Assembly (NCBI RefSeq): GCF_014836425.1
Contig: NZ_JACSQW010000007.1
Coordinates: 1 to 64,000 of the forward strand
Source: Limosilactobacillus avistercoris
GTDB lineage: Bacteria; Bacillota; Bacilli; Lactobacillales; Lactobacillaceae
Reading direction: 5' to 3'
Length of the DNA stretch: 64,000 nucleotides
Shown here one piece after another: positions 1 to 8,952 of this stretch; within the stretch, counting starts at the first letter, position 1; each line of letters starts with the position of its first letter. The position numbers and the translations under genes were made by a program. The notes beneath the pieces were generated by a model, which had not been told where the DNA came from, did not search any database, and worked only from the letters and a program-made list of their open reading frames with translations.

Positions 1-140
1 TTAGCGACACCATTAAAGACCTTTATGGGTTTTTCTGTCCACTAAAATGTTCAACTTAAATTTTACAATCTGCCAAATAATTAATTCTTTCTAAAACAAC
101 AATAAAATGTGAGAGTTTTATAAAAGATATGGCAAATTTA

Positions 141-180
141 TGTTAACCGGTTGACAGCGAAATGATTATTCCCTTATAAT
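141..180 (+). promoter_or_regulatory. Promoter with dyad operator over the -35 box
   Basis: TTGACA at 151-156 and TATAAT at 175-180, 18 bases apart, form a near-consensus promoter for the dehydrogenase starting at 227. A 16-base near-palindrome, TGTTAACCGGTTGACA (141-156, one mismatched pair), covers the -35 box, so a repressor bound there would block polymerase. The CCGG centre resembles LacI-type or cre-like operators; which regulator binds is unknown. Confidence 0.7.
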
Positions 181-226
181 CAAACGCATAAGATAAAAGA
201 AGTATTTCACAAGCGAGGTATTAAAG

Positions 227-1240
227 ATGAAAGCTCTTGTATTAACTGCTGTTAAGAACTTAGAAGTTAAAGATGTTGACATGCCTGAAATCAAGCCTGA
301 TGAAGTGTTAGTTCACACTGCTTATGCAGGTATCTGTGGTACTGACCATGCCCTTTACGCTGGGTTACCAGGTTCTGCAGATGCTGTTCCACCAATTGTT
401 TTAGGACACGAAAACTCTGGTGTAGTTGCTAAGGTTGGTTCAGAAGTTACTAATGTAAAGGTTGGGGACCGTGTTTCTGTTGACCCTAACATTTACTGTG
501 GTGAATGTAAGTACTGCCGGACTTCACGCCCAGAATTGTGTGAACACCTTGATGCAGTCGGTGTTACCCGTGATGGTGGGTTTGAAGATTACTTCACTGC
601 TCCTGCTAAGGTTGTTTACCCAATTCCTGACAGTCTTTCATTGAAGGCTGCTGCTGTTACTGAACCACTTTCATGTGCTGTTCACGGTGTTGACTTGCTT
701 ACTCTTCACCCATACCAAAAGGCTTTGGTTATCGGTGATGGTTTCATGGGTCAATTATTCGTACAAACTCTCTTGGCACAAGGTGTTAAGGAAGTTACTT
801 TGAGTGGTCTTTCCGAAGATAAGTTAAAGTTAAACCACGATAAGTTTGGTGCCAAGACTATCAACACTGCTAAGGGTGAAGAAATTCCTCGCGATACTTA
901 TGACATCGTTATCGAAGCTGTTGGTCGTCCACAAACTCAAGAACAGGCCGTTGAAGCAGCTGCTCGTGGTGGCCAAGTATTGATGTTCGGTGTAGGTAAC
1001 CCAGATGACAAGTTCTCCATTAATAGTTACGAAGTCTTCCAAAAGCAATTAACTATTCAAGGGGCCTTCATTAATCCTTACTGCTTCGAAGACGCTATCG
1101 CATTAATGGGTTCAGGCAAGGTTGACGTATTACCATTGCTTTCACACGAATTTGATTTCAAGGACGTTAATGACTTTGTTAACGGCCGAATCAAGGGTGT
1201 GTCTAAGGCTGTTGTTAAAGTAGCCGGCGAAGAAGCTTAA
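227..1240 (+). CDS. Zinc-dependent medium-chain alcohol/polyol dehydrogenase
   Basis: A 337-residue cytosolic NAD(P)-dependent dehydrogenase of the zinc MDR family (sorbitol, threonine and alcohol dehydrogenase group). Visible: the catalytic zinc ligand Cys37 in GICGTDH, the GHE motif at 60-62, the four structural-zinc cysteines (91, 94, 97, 105) and a Rossmann motif GDGFMG (170-175). The length is typical. The ATG has an AGGT ribosome site 8-11 bases upstream and a strong promoter at 151-180. The gene is monocistronic, closed by a terminator at 1256. The substrate cannot be read from sequence; no sugar transporter or kinase is adjacent. Codons look highly expressed (GGT, AAG, GTT). Confidence 0.88.
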   Translation: MKALVLTAVKNLEVKDVDMPEIKPDEVLVHTAYAGICGTDHALYAGLPGSADAVPPIVLGHENSGVVAKVGSEVTNVKVGDRVSVDPNIYCGECKYCRTSRPELCEHLDAVGVTRDGGFEDYFTAPAKVVYPIPDSLSLKAAAVTEPLSCAVHGVDLLTLHPYQKALVIGDGFMGQLFVQTLLAQGVKEVTLSGLSEDKLKLNHDKFGAKTINTAKGEEIPRDTYDIVIEAVGRPQTQEQAVEAAARGGQVLMFGVGNPDDKFSINSYEVFQKQLTIQGAFINPYCFEDAIALMGSGKVDVLPLLSHEFDFKDVNDFVNGRIKGVSKAVVKVAGEEA

Positions 1241-1255
1241 TTGGAATTTTATTTA

Positions 1256-1288
1256 GGGACTGGAAAATTAATCTAGTCTCTTTTTTTG
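1256..1288 (+). terminator. Rho-independent terminator
   Basis: An 8-bp stem (1256-1263 with 1273-1280, two G-U pairs) is followed by a run of T at 1280-1287. It ends the dehydrogenase transcript. Confidence 0.8.
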
Positions 1289-1297
1289 TTCGTACTA

Positions 1298-1354
1298 TTG
1301 ACACGGTGTCACTTTAAATTATAAGATGAAACCAATTAAAATGACACGATGTCA
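1298..1354 (+). promoter_or_regulatory. hrtRBA promoter with two HrtR-type operators
   Basis: TTGACA (1298-1303) and TATAAG (1320-1325) make a promoter with a 16-base spacer. Two copies of the same palindrome bracket it: TGACACGGTGTCA (1299-1311, perfect) overlapping the -35, and TGACACGATGTCA (1342-1354, one mismatch) near the transcription start. As I recall it, the operator described for the Lactococcus lactis heme sensor HrtR is ATGACACAGTGTCAT, which these closely match. Inference: heme-relieved autorepression of the hrtR-hrtB-hrtA operon. Confidence 0.8.
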
Positions 1355-1372
1355 CTGAGGAGGAGTAAAACA

Positions 1373-1891
1373 ATGCCAAGTACAACATATCAGCATTTAC
1401 CAAAAGAGAAACAGCTAAAAATTGAGTCTGCTCTCTTAAAGGAATTTAGTAGTCATAGCCTTGCAGATGCTCAAGTGGCAAGAATTGTAAAGGATGCTGA
1501 AATTGCGCGGGGGGCATTTTATAAGTACTTTGAAAATATTCAGGCAGCATATATTTACCTCTATCAACAAGCGGTTCTTGAGATCCATGCCGGAATTGTT
1601 GGTGAGCAAAAACTATCAGCAGAGGACTATTATCAGCAGGTTTCATCATTTGTAAACGTTGTGAATGGGAGTGAGTATCACGAAATGATGAAGCTTCATT
1701 TTGAAATCAATGAACAACTTGTTGAAATTGCTGGTAACCGTAACTTGAGACCAAAGAGTGCTGGTGAATGGGCAATTATGGTTTTGAGTCATGAAACAAT
1801 TCGTGAATGCTTAGAGAAGCCCAGTCGGTCTGTAAAGCTTTTGAAGCGTTACTATCAAGCAATTGTTCCATTAACTAAGGAGGGAAACTAA
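1373..1891 (+). CDS. hrtR: TetR-family heme-responsive repressor HrtR
   Basis: A 172-residue TetR regulator with an N-terminal helix-turn-helix (about 30-53, ending ARGAFYKYF) and a ligand-binding helical core. An upstream in-frame ATG at 1349 lies inside the operator; the start at 1373 is preferred because GAGGAGG (1357-1363) is correctly spaced from it. With this start a histidine falls at residue 72, and another at 140; L. lactis HrtR is reported, from memory, to bind heme through His72 and His149. The gene is directly followed by the FtsX-like permease and ABC ATPase, as in lactococcal hrtRBA. Operators of the matching type lie at 1299 and 1342. Heme sensing is inferred, not shown. Confidence 0.78.
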   Translation: MPSTTYQHLPKEKQLKIESALLKEFSSHSLADAQVARIVKDAEIARGAFYKYFENIQAAYIYLYQQAVLEIHAGIVGEQKLSAEDYYQQVSSFVNVVNGSEYHEMMKLHFEINEQLVEIAGNRNLRPKSAGEWAIMVLSHETIRECLEKPSRSVKLLKRYYQAIVPLTKEGN

Positions 1892-2953
1892 ATGTTCTTA
1901 GCGATTAAGGAAATCATGCATGAAAAACTGCGCTATGGTTTGATTTTAGCGATGTTCATCTTAATCAGTTACTTGATAATGATTTTAATGGGGCTGATGC
2001 TGGGACTCGCTAATGAAAACACCGCAGCAATAAAGAGCTGGGATACTGAAACCGTGTTTTTGAATAAAAATAGTAACGATAATCTTAGCCAATCATTAAT
2101 TAACCGCGAACAAATAAAAAAGTTTAATGATAACGATACAGCTTTAATTGGTGTGACCCCGGTAGTGATGAAAACAACTGATCACGGAAGAAATAAACAA
2201 AATGTCCAATTTGTTGGCCTGGACGAGAATCAGTATATCTATCAAAAGAAATTGAACCTAGTGAGTGGTCATCGTCCACAGAACAACAAGGAAGTAGTTG
2301 TCGATGAAAGTTTACAGGATCAGGGTTACCGTTTAGGCCAAAAGATCACGCTTAATTCTTCAAAAAATTATCAAATTGTTGGCTTCAGTCGTGGGGCTAA
2401 ATTAAATATTTCTCCCGTAGTTTACGGTAGTTTAAGTGATTGGAGAGACTTAAAAGGAATTAACAACAGCGTAGTAGCTAGTGGGATTATTAGTAATCAA
2501 AAACTCTCAACAAGTGCCTTTCCACAACTCCAACGTTATTCAGTTCAAAAGTTTATTGAAAAATTACCAGGGTACACTGCTCAGAATACGACTTTTATCT
2601 TTATGATTGTCTTCTTGATGGTGATTTCATTGATTATCATTGCAGTCTTTCTGTATATTTTAACAATGCAAAAGATGAGTCATTTTGCAGTTCTCCGGGC
2701 TCAAGGAGTTCCAGCTAAGCACTTAGTTAAGGCAACGATGGCTCAGGCATTGATTCTGGTAGTGGCTGGTTATGTAGGAGGTGTTATCCTAACTGAACTT
2801 ACATCGTTATTATTGCCGACCGCTGTGCCAATCTTAATGAATTGGCCACTAATTGGCTTGCTTGCAGTAGTGATGGTGATTTTAGGGATGGTTGGAGCGC
2901 TATTACCCGTAAGATTGATTTTGAAAATTGATCCTGCTAAAGCACTCGGTTAG
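1892..2953 (+). CDS. hrtB: Heme efflux ABC transporter permease HrtB
   Basis: A 353-residue membrane permease with FtsX/MacB topology: one transmembrane helix near residues 15-37, a large external domain (about 40-230), then three helices (about 236-262, 290-312, 320-345). It starts directly after the hrtR stop and is followed 9 bases later by its ATPase, so it is clearly co-transcribed. In the Hrt family, HrtB with HrtA exports excess heme or porphyrin from the membrane. The assignment rests on length, topology, the TetR partner and the operator type; a related macrolide or peptide exporter is the alternative. Confidence 0.75.
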   Translation: MFLAIKEIMHEKLRYGLILAMFILISYLIMILMGLMLGLANENTAAIKSWDTETVFLNKNSNDNLSQSLINREQIKKFNDNDTALIGVTPVVMKTTDHGRNKQNVQFVGLDENQYIYQKKLNLVSGHRPQNNKEVVVDESLQDQGYRLGQKITLNSSKNYQIVGFSRGAKLNISPVVYGSLSDWRDLKGINNSVVASGIISNQKLSTSAFPQLQRYSVQKFIEKLPGYTAQNTTFIFMIVFLMVISLIIIAVFLYILTMQKMSHFAVLRAQGVPAKHLVKATMAQALILVVAGYVGGVILTELTSLLLPTAVPILMNWPLIGLLAVVMVILGMVGALLPVRLILKIDPAKALG

Positions 2954-2962
2954 GAGGTAGAA

Positions 2963-3649
2963 ATGACAACAGCAATTAAATTAGAAAATGTAAATAAGTC
3001 CTTTGGTAAGGGAATCGGTAAGGTTCACGTATTAAAAGACGTTGACTTTGCAGCAAACCTTGGTGAGCTATGCTTGGTTTTAGGACCATCAGGATCAGGA
3101 AAAAGTACTTTTCTAACCATCGCTGGAGGGTTACAAACACCCGATAGTGGTAAGGTGATTGTTGATGGTCAGAATTTCCTGAGTCTATCGAATAAAGAGC
3201 GAGATCAGTTTCGATTAAATAAAATCGGCTTTGTCCTTCAATCGTATAACTTACTGCCATACCTGAATATTGCTGACCAATTTAAGTTAGTCCAACAGGT
3301 GAAGAAGGAGGGTAACTTAGAGCCAAAGGAATTTCATGAACTACTAGAAGAACTTGGAATTGAAAAATTATTAAAGCAATACCCGGCTGAATTATCTGGG
3401 GGTCAAAATCAACGGGTGGCGATTGCTCGAGCATTGTATACTGAACCACAAATTGTCTTAGCCGATGAACCAACTTCAGCTCTAGATAGTGACAGGGTTG
3501 AGCTGGTGGGCCGGCTATTGAAGAAGCTAGCGGTTAAGCAAAATAAAGCAGTGATTGTGGTAACCCATGATCTTCGCTTACGACAATTTGCCGATAAAAT
3601 TTATCAATTAGAGGATGGAAAGCTGAAACAAGAGGAAACTAACCAATAA
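2963..3649 (+). CDS. hrtA: Heme efflux ABC transporter ATPase HrtA
   Basis: A 228-residue ABC ATPase of the MacB/LolD type. Walker A GPSGSGKST is at 41-49, the signature LSGGQ at 144-148 and the Walker B end ADEP at 167-170. TSALD and the switch histidine in VVTHD follow. It would power HrtB for heme export. It starts with AGGAGG 5 bases upstream of the ATG, as the third gene of the operon. A TTTCCCGGGAAA palindrome begins at its stop codon (3649). Confidence 0.8.
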   Translation: MTTAIKLENVNKSFGKGIGKVHVLKDVDFAANLGELCLVLGPSGSGKSTFLTIAGGLQTPDSGKVIVDGQNFLSLSNKERDQFRLNKIGFVLQSYNLLPYLNIADQFKLVQQVKKEGNLEPKEFHELLEELGIEKLLKQYPAELSGGQNQRVAIARALYTEPQIVLADEPTSALDSDRVELVGRLLKKLAVKQNKAVIVVTHDLRLRQFADKIYQLEDGKLKQEETNQ

Positions 3650-3662
3650 TTTCCCGGGAAAT
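3649..3662. repeat. ATTTCCCGGGAAAT palindrome, copy 1
   Basis: A perfect 14-base palindrome that occurs identically at 25688-25701 and 31635-31648. This copy begins at the last base of the hrtA stop and lies about 60 bases upstream of the -10 box of the next exporter gene. Confidence 0.6.
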
Positions 3663-3717
3663 GTTAATAAGATTTAATTTAGATCCCTTTTGGAGAATTA
3701 TGAAAAAGCTTAAATCT

Positions 3718-3726
3718 TGGTATAAT
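3718..3726 (+). promoter_or_regulatory. Extended -10 promoter
   Basis: TGGTATAAT fits an extended -10 element for the exporter gene at 3769. No good -35 box is visible. Confidence 0.6.
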
Positions 3727-3768
3727 CATTTAATAATAAGCGTTTAGATAGAAAATGAGGAGGAAGTC

Positions 3769-5748
3769 ATGGCCTTTTTAGAATTAAAGGACATTCATAA
3801 ATCGTACTACCTAGATAAACAGGCATTTCCGGTTCTAAAGGGGATTAATCTTTCTTTTGAACGTGGCGAATTTGTCTCGATTCTTGGTGAATCTGGTGGT
3901 GGGAAATCAACTTTAATGAACATCATTGGTGGACTTGACCGTAATTTCACCGGGAAAGTAATTGTTGACGGGAAGATGATCGATCATAGCAAGAAAAAGC
4001 AACTAGATACTTATCGGCGGTCGACTGTTGGCTATATTTACCAATCGTATAACCTGATTTCACATTTAACAGTTCTTGATAATGTTTTAATTGCCCTTGA
4101 TATGACAACTTTGGACAAGAATGCTCGCCGAAAGCGTGCACTAAAGTTACTTGAACGAGTTGGCTTAGCTGACCAAGTTAACAAGCATCCTAATCACTTA
4201 TCTGGGGGACAAAAGCAGCGGGTGGCGATCGCTCGTGCGTTAGCCAGTGATCCACAATTAATCATTGCTGATGAACCAACAGGGGCACTCGATTCTGAAA
4301 ACACTAAGGAAGTATTAAAACTGTTGGATGATATTGCTAAAGATGGAAAATTGGTGATTGCCGTTACCCACTCTCAAGAAGTGGCTGATCACGGGACACG
4401 GATTGTCCACCTTGCTGACGGTAAGATTGATGGTGATGAGCGACTTCGACCAGCTTACCCAACTCCTGATGACCCACAGCGACTTCAATCACGAGTCCTC
4501 CCGGCGCTAGCAAGTTACCGGACTGCATTTAAACACTTAATGTACAACTTTTGGCGGAATTCGCTAATCATGCTTGGTACTGCAATTGGGATTTTTGCGG
4601 TTCTTTTGTTTAGCGGGTTAGGAAATGGGGTAAATGGTTATATGCAAGACCAGATTAACTCATTAGCCAACCCGCGGAGCATGACAATTTTGAAGAATAC
4701 AAGCGAGAAAAAGATGACACAGGACCAGCTACAAATGTCTGCTCAAAATATGATGGCTGATCCTCAATCAATGTTTATTAAACAGAGTGAGATTGACCGT
4801 GTGAAGAAGATTGCGGGGGTTTCATCAGTAGAAAAGGGGTATGTGCTACCAAGCTACCGATTATCGTATAAAAACCTACAACAGAGTGGGACTTCATTGG
4901 ATAGCTGGACCGATTCGACTACTACTCGGGGAATCACCAAAGGACATAAACCAGGAAATGGTGAAATTGTTCTTACTAAACAACAAGCAATTCAATTAAG
5001 TAGTGCTAAAAATTATAAACAATTGATCGGCAAGACCGTCCAAATTAGTTTTAATTGGGTTGATAATGCGGGTAAACCGGTTCAAGCTCAAGGCAATGTT
5101 AAAGTATCTGGGATCTCAAATGGTACTAGTGTTCGAACATCGCTTAATTCTGCAACCTTAGTTAAGATGATCCGGAGTGCTAACGGTAGTGTTCAACCAA
5201 ACTTCCTTTCAGTAAATGTTAAGGATCTTGACCAGGTACAAACCGTTGCTGACAAGATTAATAACTTACGTAATAGTCAGAATAAACGGATCCTTGGTGC
5301 AATGACGGTCGGATCGATTTTGAAGACTGTTAACACCTATGTTAAGTTGGCATCAACTCTCTTGGCCGCAATTGCCGGAATTTCTTTATTAGTTTCAGCA
5401 TTGATGATCATTGTAACGATGTACATGTCAGTTTCAGAACGAACGAAGGAAATTGGAATCTTGCGGGCACTTGGAGAACGAAAGAAGGATATTCGGCGGT
5501 TGTTTACTTCTGAATCAATGTTTATTGGGTTCTTCTCGGCAATTCTCGCCTTAATAATCGTCTTCTTTGCAACATTAGCGATTAATCATGGGCTTTACCA
5601 CTTAATTAAGTACAACATTATTCAGATTACTTTCGGTAACATTGTCTTTGCCTTTGTAGTAGCATTAATTATCTCGTTCTTAGCTGCATTATTGCCAGCA
5701 CGGCGCGCAGCAAACTTGAACCCGATTGATGCACTTGCTGCCGATTAA
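3769..5748 (+). CDS. MacB-like ABC exporter, ATPase fused to FtsX-type permease
   Basis: 659 residues combining an N-terminal ABC ATPase (Walker A GESGGGKST at 40-48, LSGGQ near 145, ADEPTGALD near 168) with a MacB-type permease. The permease has one helix near 262-285, an external domain, and three C-terminal helices from about 528 to 650 ending in the ARRAANLNPIDAL motif. The family exports peptides, antibiotics or lipoproteins, usually with a MacA adaptor; none is adjacent, as is common in Gram-positives. It has its own extended -10 promoter and an AGGAGG site 8 bases before ATG, so it is separate from hrtRBA. The substrate is unknown. A terminator follows at 5763. Confidence 0.85.
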   Translation: MAFLELKDIHKSYYLDKQAFPVLKGINLSFERGEFVSILGESGGGKSTLMNIIGGLDRNFTGKVIVDGKMIDHSKKKQLDTYRRSTVGYIYQSYNLISHLTVLDNVLIALDMTTLDKNARRKRALKLLERVGLADQVNKHPNHLSGGQKQRVAIARALASDPQLIIADEPTGALDSENTKEVLKLLDDIAKDGKLVIAVTHSQEVADHGTRIVHLADGKIDGDERLRPAYPTPDDPQRLQSRVLPALASYRTAFKHLMYNFWRNSLIMLGTAIGIFAVLLFSGLGNGVNGYMQDQINSLANPRSMTILKNTSEKKMTQDQLQMSAQNMMADPQSMFIKQSEIDRVKKIAGVSSVEKGYVLPSYRLSYKNLQQSGTSLDSWTDSTTTRGITKGHKPGNGEIVLTKQQAIQLSSAKNYKQLIGKTVQISFNWVDNAGKPVQAQGNVKVSGISNGTSVRTSLNSATLVKMIRSANGSVQPNFLSVNVKDLDQVQTVADKINNLRNSQNKRILGAMTVGSILKTVNTYVKLASTLLAAIAGISLLVSALMIIVTMYMSVSERTKEIGILRALGERKKDIRRLFTSESMFIGFFSAILALIIVFFATLAINHGLYHLIKYNIIQITFGNIVFAFVVALIISFLAALLPARRAANLNPIDALAAD

Positions 5749-5762
5749 AATAGAATAAATTT

Positions 5763-5811
5763 AGCAACCAGCGATTTAGGGGGAACAAACCTGATCATTG
5801 GTTGCTTTTTT
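5763..5811 (+). terminator. Rho-independent terminator
   Basis: AGCAACCA (5763-5770) pairs with TGGTTGC (5799-5805), with a long loop, followed by TTTTTT. Confidence 0.8.
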
Positions 5812-5920
5812 ATACTTAATATACTATTTTTGCTAAAATGACTATTTTATAACATTTAATCAAAAAATATTTTTAGGCTACCCCAAATTGGCGTTATAAT
5901 AGTAAGTGGAGGTGTTATGG

Positions 5921-6157
5921 ATGACGACAGTTTATGTTCGCGATAAAGATAAAGCAACTCAAGAATTTAATTGTTCTGATGGTTCCACTGGGGTATTAAA
6001 AGTGGAAGATATGAAAACAGCACCAACATACTATTTTAAGTTTTACGCACACAGTCATCCAGGTTTTCGGTTGGCTGATAACGAATTTCATGATGGGGAA
6101 GAATTGACAATTCGGGATATTCTCGATAATGAGCAAGTAGCCCTAAAATTTGTTTGA
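5921..6157 (+). CDS. Conserved-looking small protein of unknown function
   Basis: A 78-residue soluble protein, acidic, with no recognisable motif. A GTG 15 bases earlier is in frame, but GGAGG at 5908-5912 sits 8 bases from the ATG at 5921, which decides the start. A TATAAT at 5895-5900 provides a promoter, so the gene is transcribed alone. It ends before a strong bidirectional terminator shared with the convergent ArsR gene. I do not recognise a family. Confidence 0.65.
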   Translation: MTTVYVRDKDKATQEFNCSDGSTGVLKVEDMKTAPTYYFKFYAHSHPGFRLADNEFHDGEELTIRDILDNEQVALKFV

Positions 6158-6167
6158 TTTTAGTAAT

Positions 6168-6213
6168 AAAAAATGCGGCTAGACGTCTAAAAGGTTGTCT
6201 TGCCGCATTTAAT
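6168..6213. terminator. Bidirectional terminator
   Basis: AAATGCGGC (6171-6179) pairs with GCCGCATTT (6202-6210). Poly-A on the left and T on the right serve the genes converging from both sides. Confidence 0.85.
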
Positions 6214-6217
6214 TGTA

Positions 6218-6529
6218 TTATCGATGAATTATTTGTTCCGCGTGTGAAAGAACGTCTGCAATTAATGTCATTACTTGTGGGTCTTCAAGACGGTAAATAA
6301 TCGCCTTACCATCTCGTTTTTGCCCAACAAGATTGAACTTGCGAAGCAGTTGTAATTGATGGGATACTCCTGATTGTTCCCAGTTCATTCGTTGACTGAT
6401 CTCTGTAACACTCATTGAATCTTGAATTAAGAGATATAGTAATTGAAGTCGTTTAGGATTACCAAGTAACTTGAATAACTGGCTAATCTCCTCAATATCA
6501 GAAAAGGCTCTCCCCGTTTGACTAACCAT
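6218..6529 (-). CDS. ArsR/SmtB-family transcriptional regulator
   Basis: About 103 residues with a winged helix-turn-helix: the run from LFKLLGNPKRLQLL through MSVTEISQRMNWEQSGVSHQ to the wing GKAIIYRL is typical of ArsR repressors. A TTG start 11 codons upstream (6562) is possible, but GAAGGG lies about 6 bases before the ATG at 6529. No cysteine pair (ELCVCD-like) is present, so it is not a classical arsenic or cadmium sensor of the alpha3 type; its signal is unknown. A perfect 21-base AT palindrome (6573-6593) in its promoter suggests autoregulation. No target gene is adjacent. Confidence 0.82.
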   Translation of the reverse strand: MVSQTGRAFSDIEEISQLFKLLGNPKRLQLLYLLIQDSMSVTEISQRMNWEQSGVSHQLQLLRKFNLVGQKRDGKAIIYRLEDPQVMTLIADVLSHAEQIIHR

Positions 6530-6572
6530 GTAATCACCCTTCTCACTATCTAAACAGTCCAAAACATATCAA

Positions 6573-6593
6573 TAATATAATACTATTATATTA
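6573..6593. promoter_or_regulatory. Perfect AT palindrome, probable ArsR operator
   Basis: TAATATAATA, one C, TATTATATTA: 10-1-10 with no mismatch, about 45 bases upstream of the ArsR start. It contains TATAAT on both strands, so it would overlap the -10 box. Confidence 0.55.
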
Positions 6594-6596
6594 CAA

Positions 6597-6640
6597 AAAG
6601 CGCTTAAATATGATTACTTTATCATACTTAAGCGCTTTGC
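6597..6640 (-). terminator. Terminator of the LysM hydrolase gene
   Basis: An 18-bp stem with one mismatch contains AAAGCGCTTAA and its complement. Reading on the minus strand it ends in TTTTT. Confidence 0.8.
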
Positions 6641-6660
6641 CTTAATGATTTAGTTATTAA

Positions 6661-8616
6661 TTAAAGAACAATGTGTTGCCCAACAATAATTTGGTTAGGG
6701 TTAGAAATATTATTTATCCGTGCTAATGTTTGGTAACTCATCCCGTAACGAGCAGCGATTGCTGAAAGAGTGTCACCAGCTTTAACGGTGTAAGAACCGT
6801 TATTGCTTGATGAAGTTGCCGCATAACGAGTGCTGGTATTAGCTTTAGTACCTAAGTTAAGAGTTTGACCAACATAAATACGGTTAGGATTGGAAATATT
6901 ATTCAACCGTGCCAATGTTTCATAGCTCATTCCATAGTGAGCAGCGATTGCTGAAAGTGAATCACCAGCCTTAACGGTGTAAGAGCCGTTAGCGGAAGAA
7001 GTGGTAGTAACATGATGTTGTTCGACAACATTTGATGAAGTGGTTCCAGCACCTAACTTTAGTACTTGACCAACATAAATGTGGTTAGGGTTAGAAATGT
7101 TATTCAACCGTGCTAATGTTTCGTAACTAGTCCCATAGTGAGTAGCAATTGCTGAAAGTGAGTCACCGGCTTTAACGGTGTAGCTTCCAGTTGGGGTATT
7201 ATTAGTTACTTGGTGATCAGGAGTTGAAGTGGTAGAGTTTGCACTTAACTTCAATACTTGACCGACATAGATCCGGTTAGGGTTAGAAATATTATTCAAG
7301 CTTGCTAAGGATTCGTAATTTGTTCCGAACTTATTAGCAATTCCGGAAAGAGTGTCGCCGGGTTGAACAGTATAGGTTCCCTTAGCATTAGTAGTTGAAT
7401 TAGTGTTATTGTTGTTGCTTGAAGCATTATTACTAGTTTGTGAACTTGCTTGTTGCCGGACGAGGAGGTGTTGACCAACATAGATCCGGTTAGGGTTACT
7501 AATATCATTTAATGAAGCTAAATGGTTAACGGTAGTGCTAAAATGGTTGGCAATTCCAGAAAGGGTATCACCAGATTGAACAGTGTAGTAACCAGTGGTA
7601 CTTACAGTTGAGCTACCACTGTTGTAGTTGTTGTTATCTCCATTATTATTCTTGTTAGTGACAACTTTTCCGGAAAGGGCAACTGAATCTAATTGGGTTA
7701 AGTTGTAAGTCCGGACCAGGTTAATTAGTGAGTTTGCATAATTAGGATCGGTAGCGTAGCCATCTTGGTGAAGTTTATTAGCCACTGAAACATAATTGGT
7801 ATCACCAAGGAGGTTCCGATAACGACTATTAACGTTTAAGAAGCGACCATGATCAGTTACAGATTCAGAATTATTAGTATAAGCTCGGAAATTTGAGTTA
7901 ACATATACAGAACGCCCGCCTATTACTTCACGGGTGCGCATAACTACAGAATGACCATTGTAAGAACCCTTAATTCCGAATAGGTTATGAGCGCTGGTAG
8001 ATAAACTTGAACGTCCCCAGCCACTTTCAAGAATTGCTTGGGCAACAGTAATGGATGGAAGAACGTGGTATTGGTTCCAGCCGTCGATTGCTCCTTGAGC
8101 AACACTTTCAATAAATTGTTGTGAATGAGCATCGTTACTAAAGTGAAGAGAATTTAAATCAACTGAAGAAGCTGGTGCTTGAGCTGCATAAGCGGCAGTG
8201 GTGGTTGCTGAAGCAGTATTTGACTGTGGGGCAACAGAAGAGTTAGCAGCACTAGCTGAAACTGAACTAGCAGATGATGCACTAACAGCTGAAGTAGCAG
8301 CACTAGCCTCACTAACAGCAGCACTGGTTACCTTAACATTTGATGCGGCTACAGTAGCTGAAGCAGTAACTTCACTACTGTCACTGGTAGCACTCTGACT
8401 AGCAGCAGAATCAGCTGAGCTGTTGTTGGCACTATTACTGTTGGAATTAGTGGTTACTTCAGTGGCATTACTATTTGGTTGAGTTTCATCGGCATGAGCT
8501 ACAGCCCCCGTTGCGGTTAGCAAGGTAACGGCAGTTAAACCCGCAAACATCCACTTTCGACCGCTTTTATACATCTTGTAATGCGTTGTCGAATTTGATA
8601 GTTCTGAACGATTCAT
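6661..8616 (-). CDS. Secreted peptidoglycan hydrolase, glucosaminidase plus five LysM repeats
   Basis: 651 residues. Residues 14-22 (KMYKSGRKW) fit the KxYKxGKxW signal-peptide motif; a hydrophobic core follows, with probable cleavage after AHA near 43. Then come a Ser/Ala/Thr-rich linker (44-150) and a GH73-type N-acetylglucosaminidase domain (about 152-310) with the probable catalytic Glu197 in [11 protein letters not shown]. Five LysM peptidoglycan-binding repeats (about 344-651), each starting YTVxxGD, are separated by Ser/Asn/Thr spacers. Repeats 3-5 are nearly identical, suggesting recent duplication. It would cleave cell-wall glycan in septum splitting or autolysis. A clear GGGAG site precedes ATG, and the gene has its own terminator. 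Confidence 0.9.
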   Translation of the reverse strand: MNRSELSNSTTHYKMYKSGRKWMFAGLTAVTLLTATGAVAHADETQPNSNATEVTTNSNSNSANNSSADSAASQSATSDSSEVTASATVAASNVKVTSAAVSEASAATSAVSASSASSVSASAANSSVAPQSNTASATTTAAYAAQAPASSVDLNSLHFSNDAHSQQFIESVAQGAIDGWNQYHVLPSITVAQAILESGWGRSSLSTSAHNLFGIKGSYNGHSVVMRTREVIGGRSVYVNSNFRAYTNNSESVTDHGRFLNVNSRYRNLLGDTNYVSVANKLHQDGYATDPNYANSLINLVRTYNLTQLDSVALSGKVVTNKNNNGDNNNYNSGSSTVSTTGYYTVQSGDTLSGIANHFSTTVNHLASLNDISNPNRIYVGQHLLVRQQASSQTSNNASSNNNNTNSTTNAKGTYTVQPGDTLSGIANKFGTNYESLASLNNISNPNRIYVGQVLKLSANSTTSTPDHQVTNNTPTGSYTVKAGDSLSAIATHYGTSYETLARLNNISNPNHIYVGQVLKLGAGTTSSNVVEQHHVTTTSSANGSYTVKAGDSLSAIAAHYGMSYETLARLNNISNPNRIYVGQTLNLGTKANTSTRYAATSSSNNGSYTVKAGDTLSAIAARYGMSYQTLARINNISNPNQIIVGQHIVL

Positions 8617-8952
8617 TATCTTGACTCCCTTTAGATGAATTTCTTGAAAATTTATTAACTAATCGAACAATAATTAAAAGATAACAAAAAAATAAAATTG
8701 TTAAGAAGTTATTAAGATTTCAAACTAAGTTAAAAATAGCATTATTAGCTTAAAAGAGCAAGTGATTTTAATATTTATTATAACTAAATTAATATTTGGC
8801 TATTCTTATCAATTGAAAGGTAAACCTCTAATACGATAGCTAACAATTAACATTATAGTATTATTCGTCTGATTAAAGTAATTTTATTTTAACTATTACC
8901 TTTGATATTAGGATATAATGAAGGACAGTTCGAGAAAGATTGGGGAAGAAGT
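8617..8952. other. Divergent promoter region
   Basis: About 335 AT-rich bases between the LysM hydrolase (leftward) and the LacI-type gene (rightward). TATAAT at 8913-8918 serves the rightward gene. I see no gene or repeat in the rest. Confidence 0.5.

Noticed and set aside
6661-7620. Regularly spaced similar sequences resembling a repeat array
   Set aside because: They are the coding LysM repeats and their linkers, not CRISPR: the units are long, imperfect and in frame.
8198-8398. Open frame opposite the Ser/Ala-rich region of the autolysin gene
   Set aside because: A compositional shadow of GCT/TCA-type codons; no ribosome site and an Ala/Val/Leu-only product.
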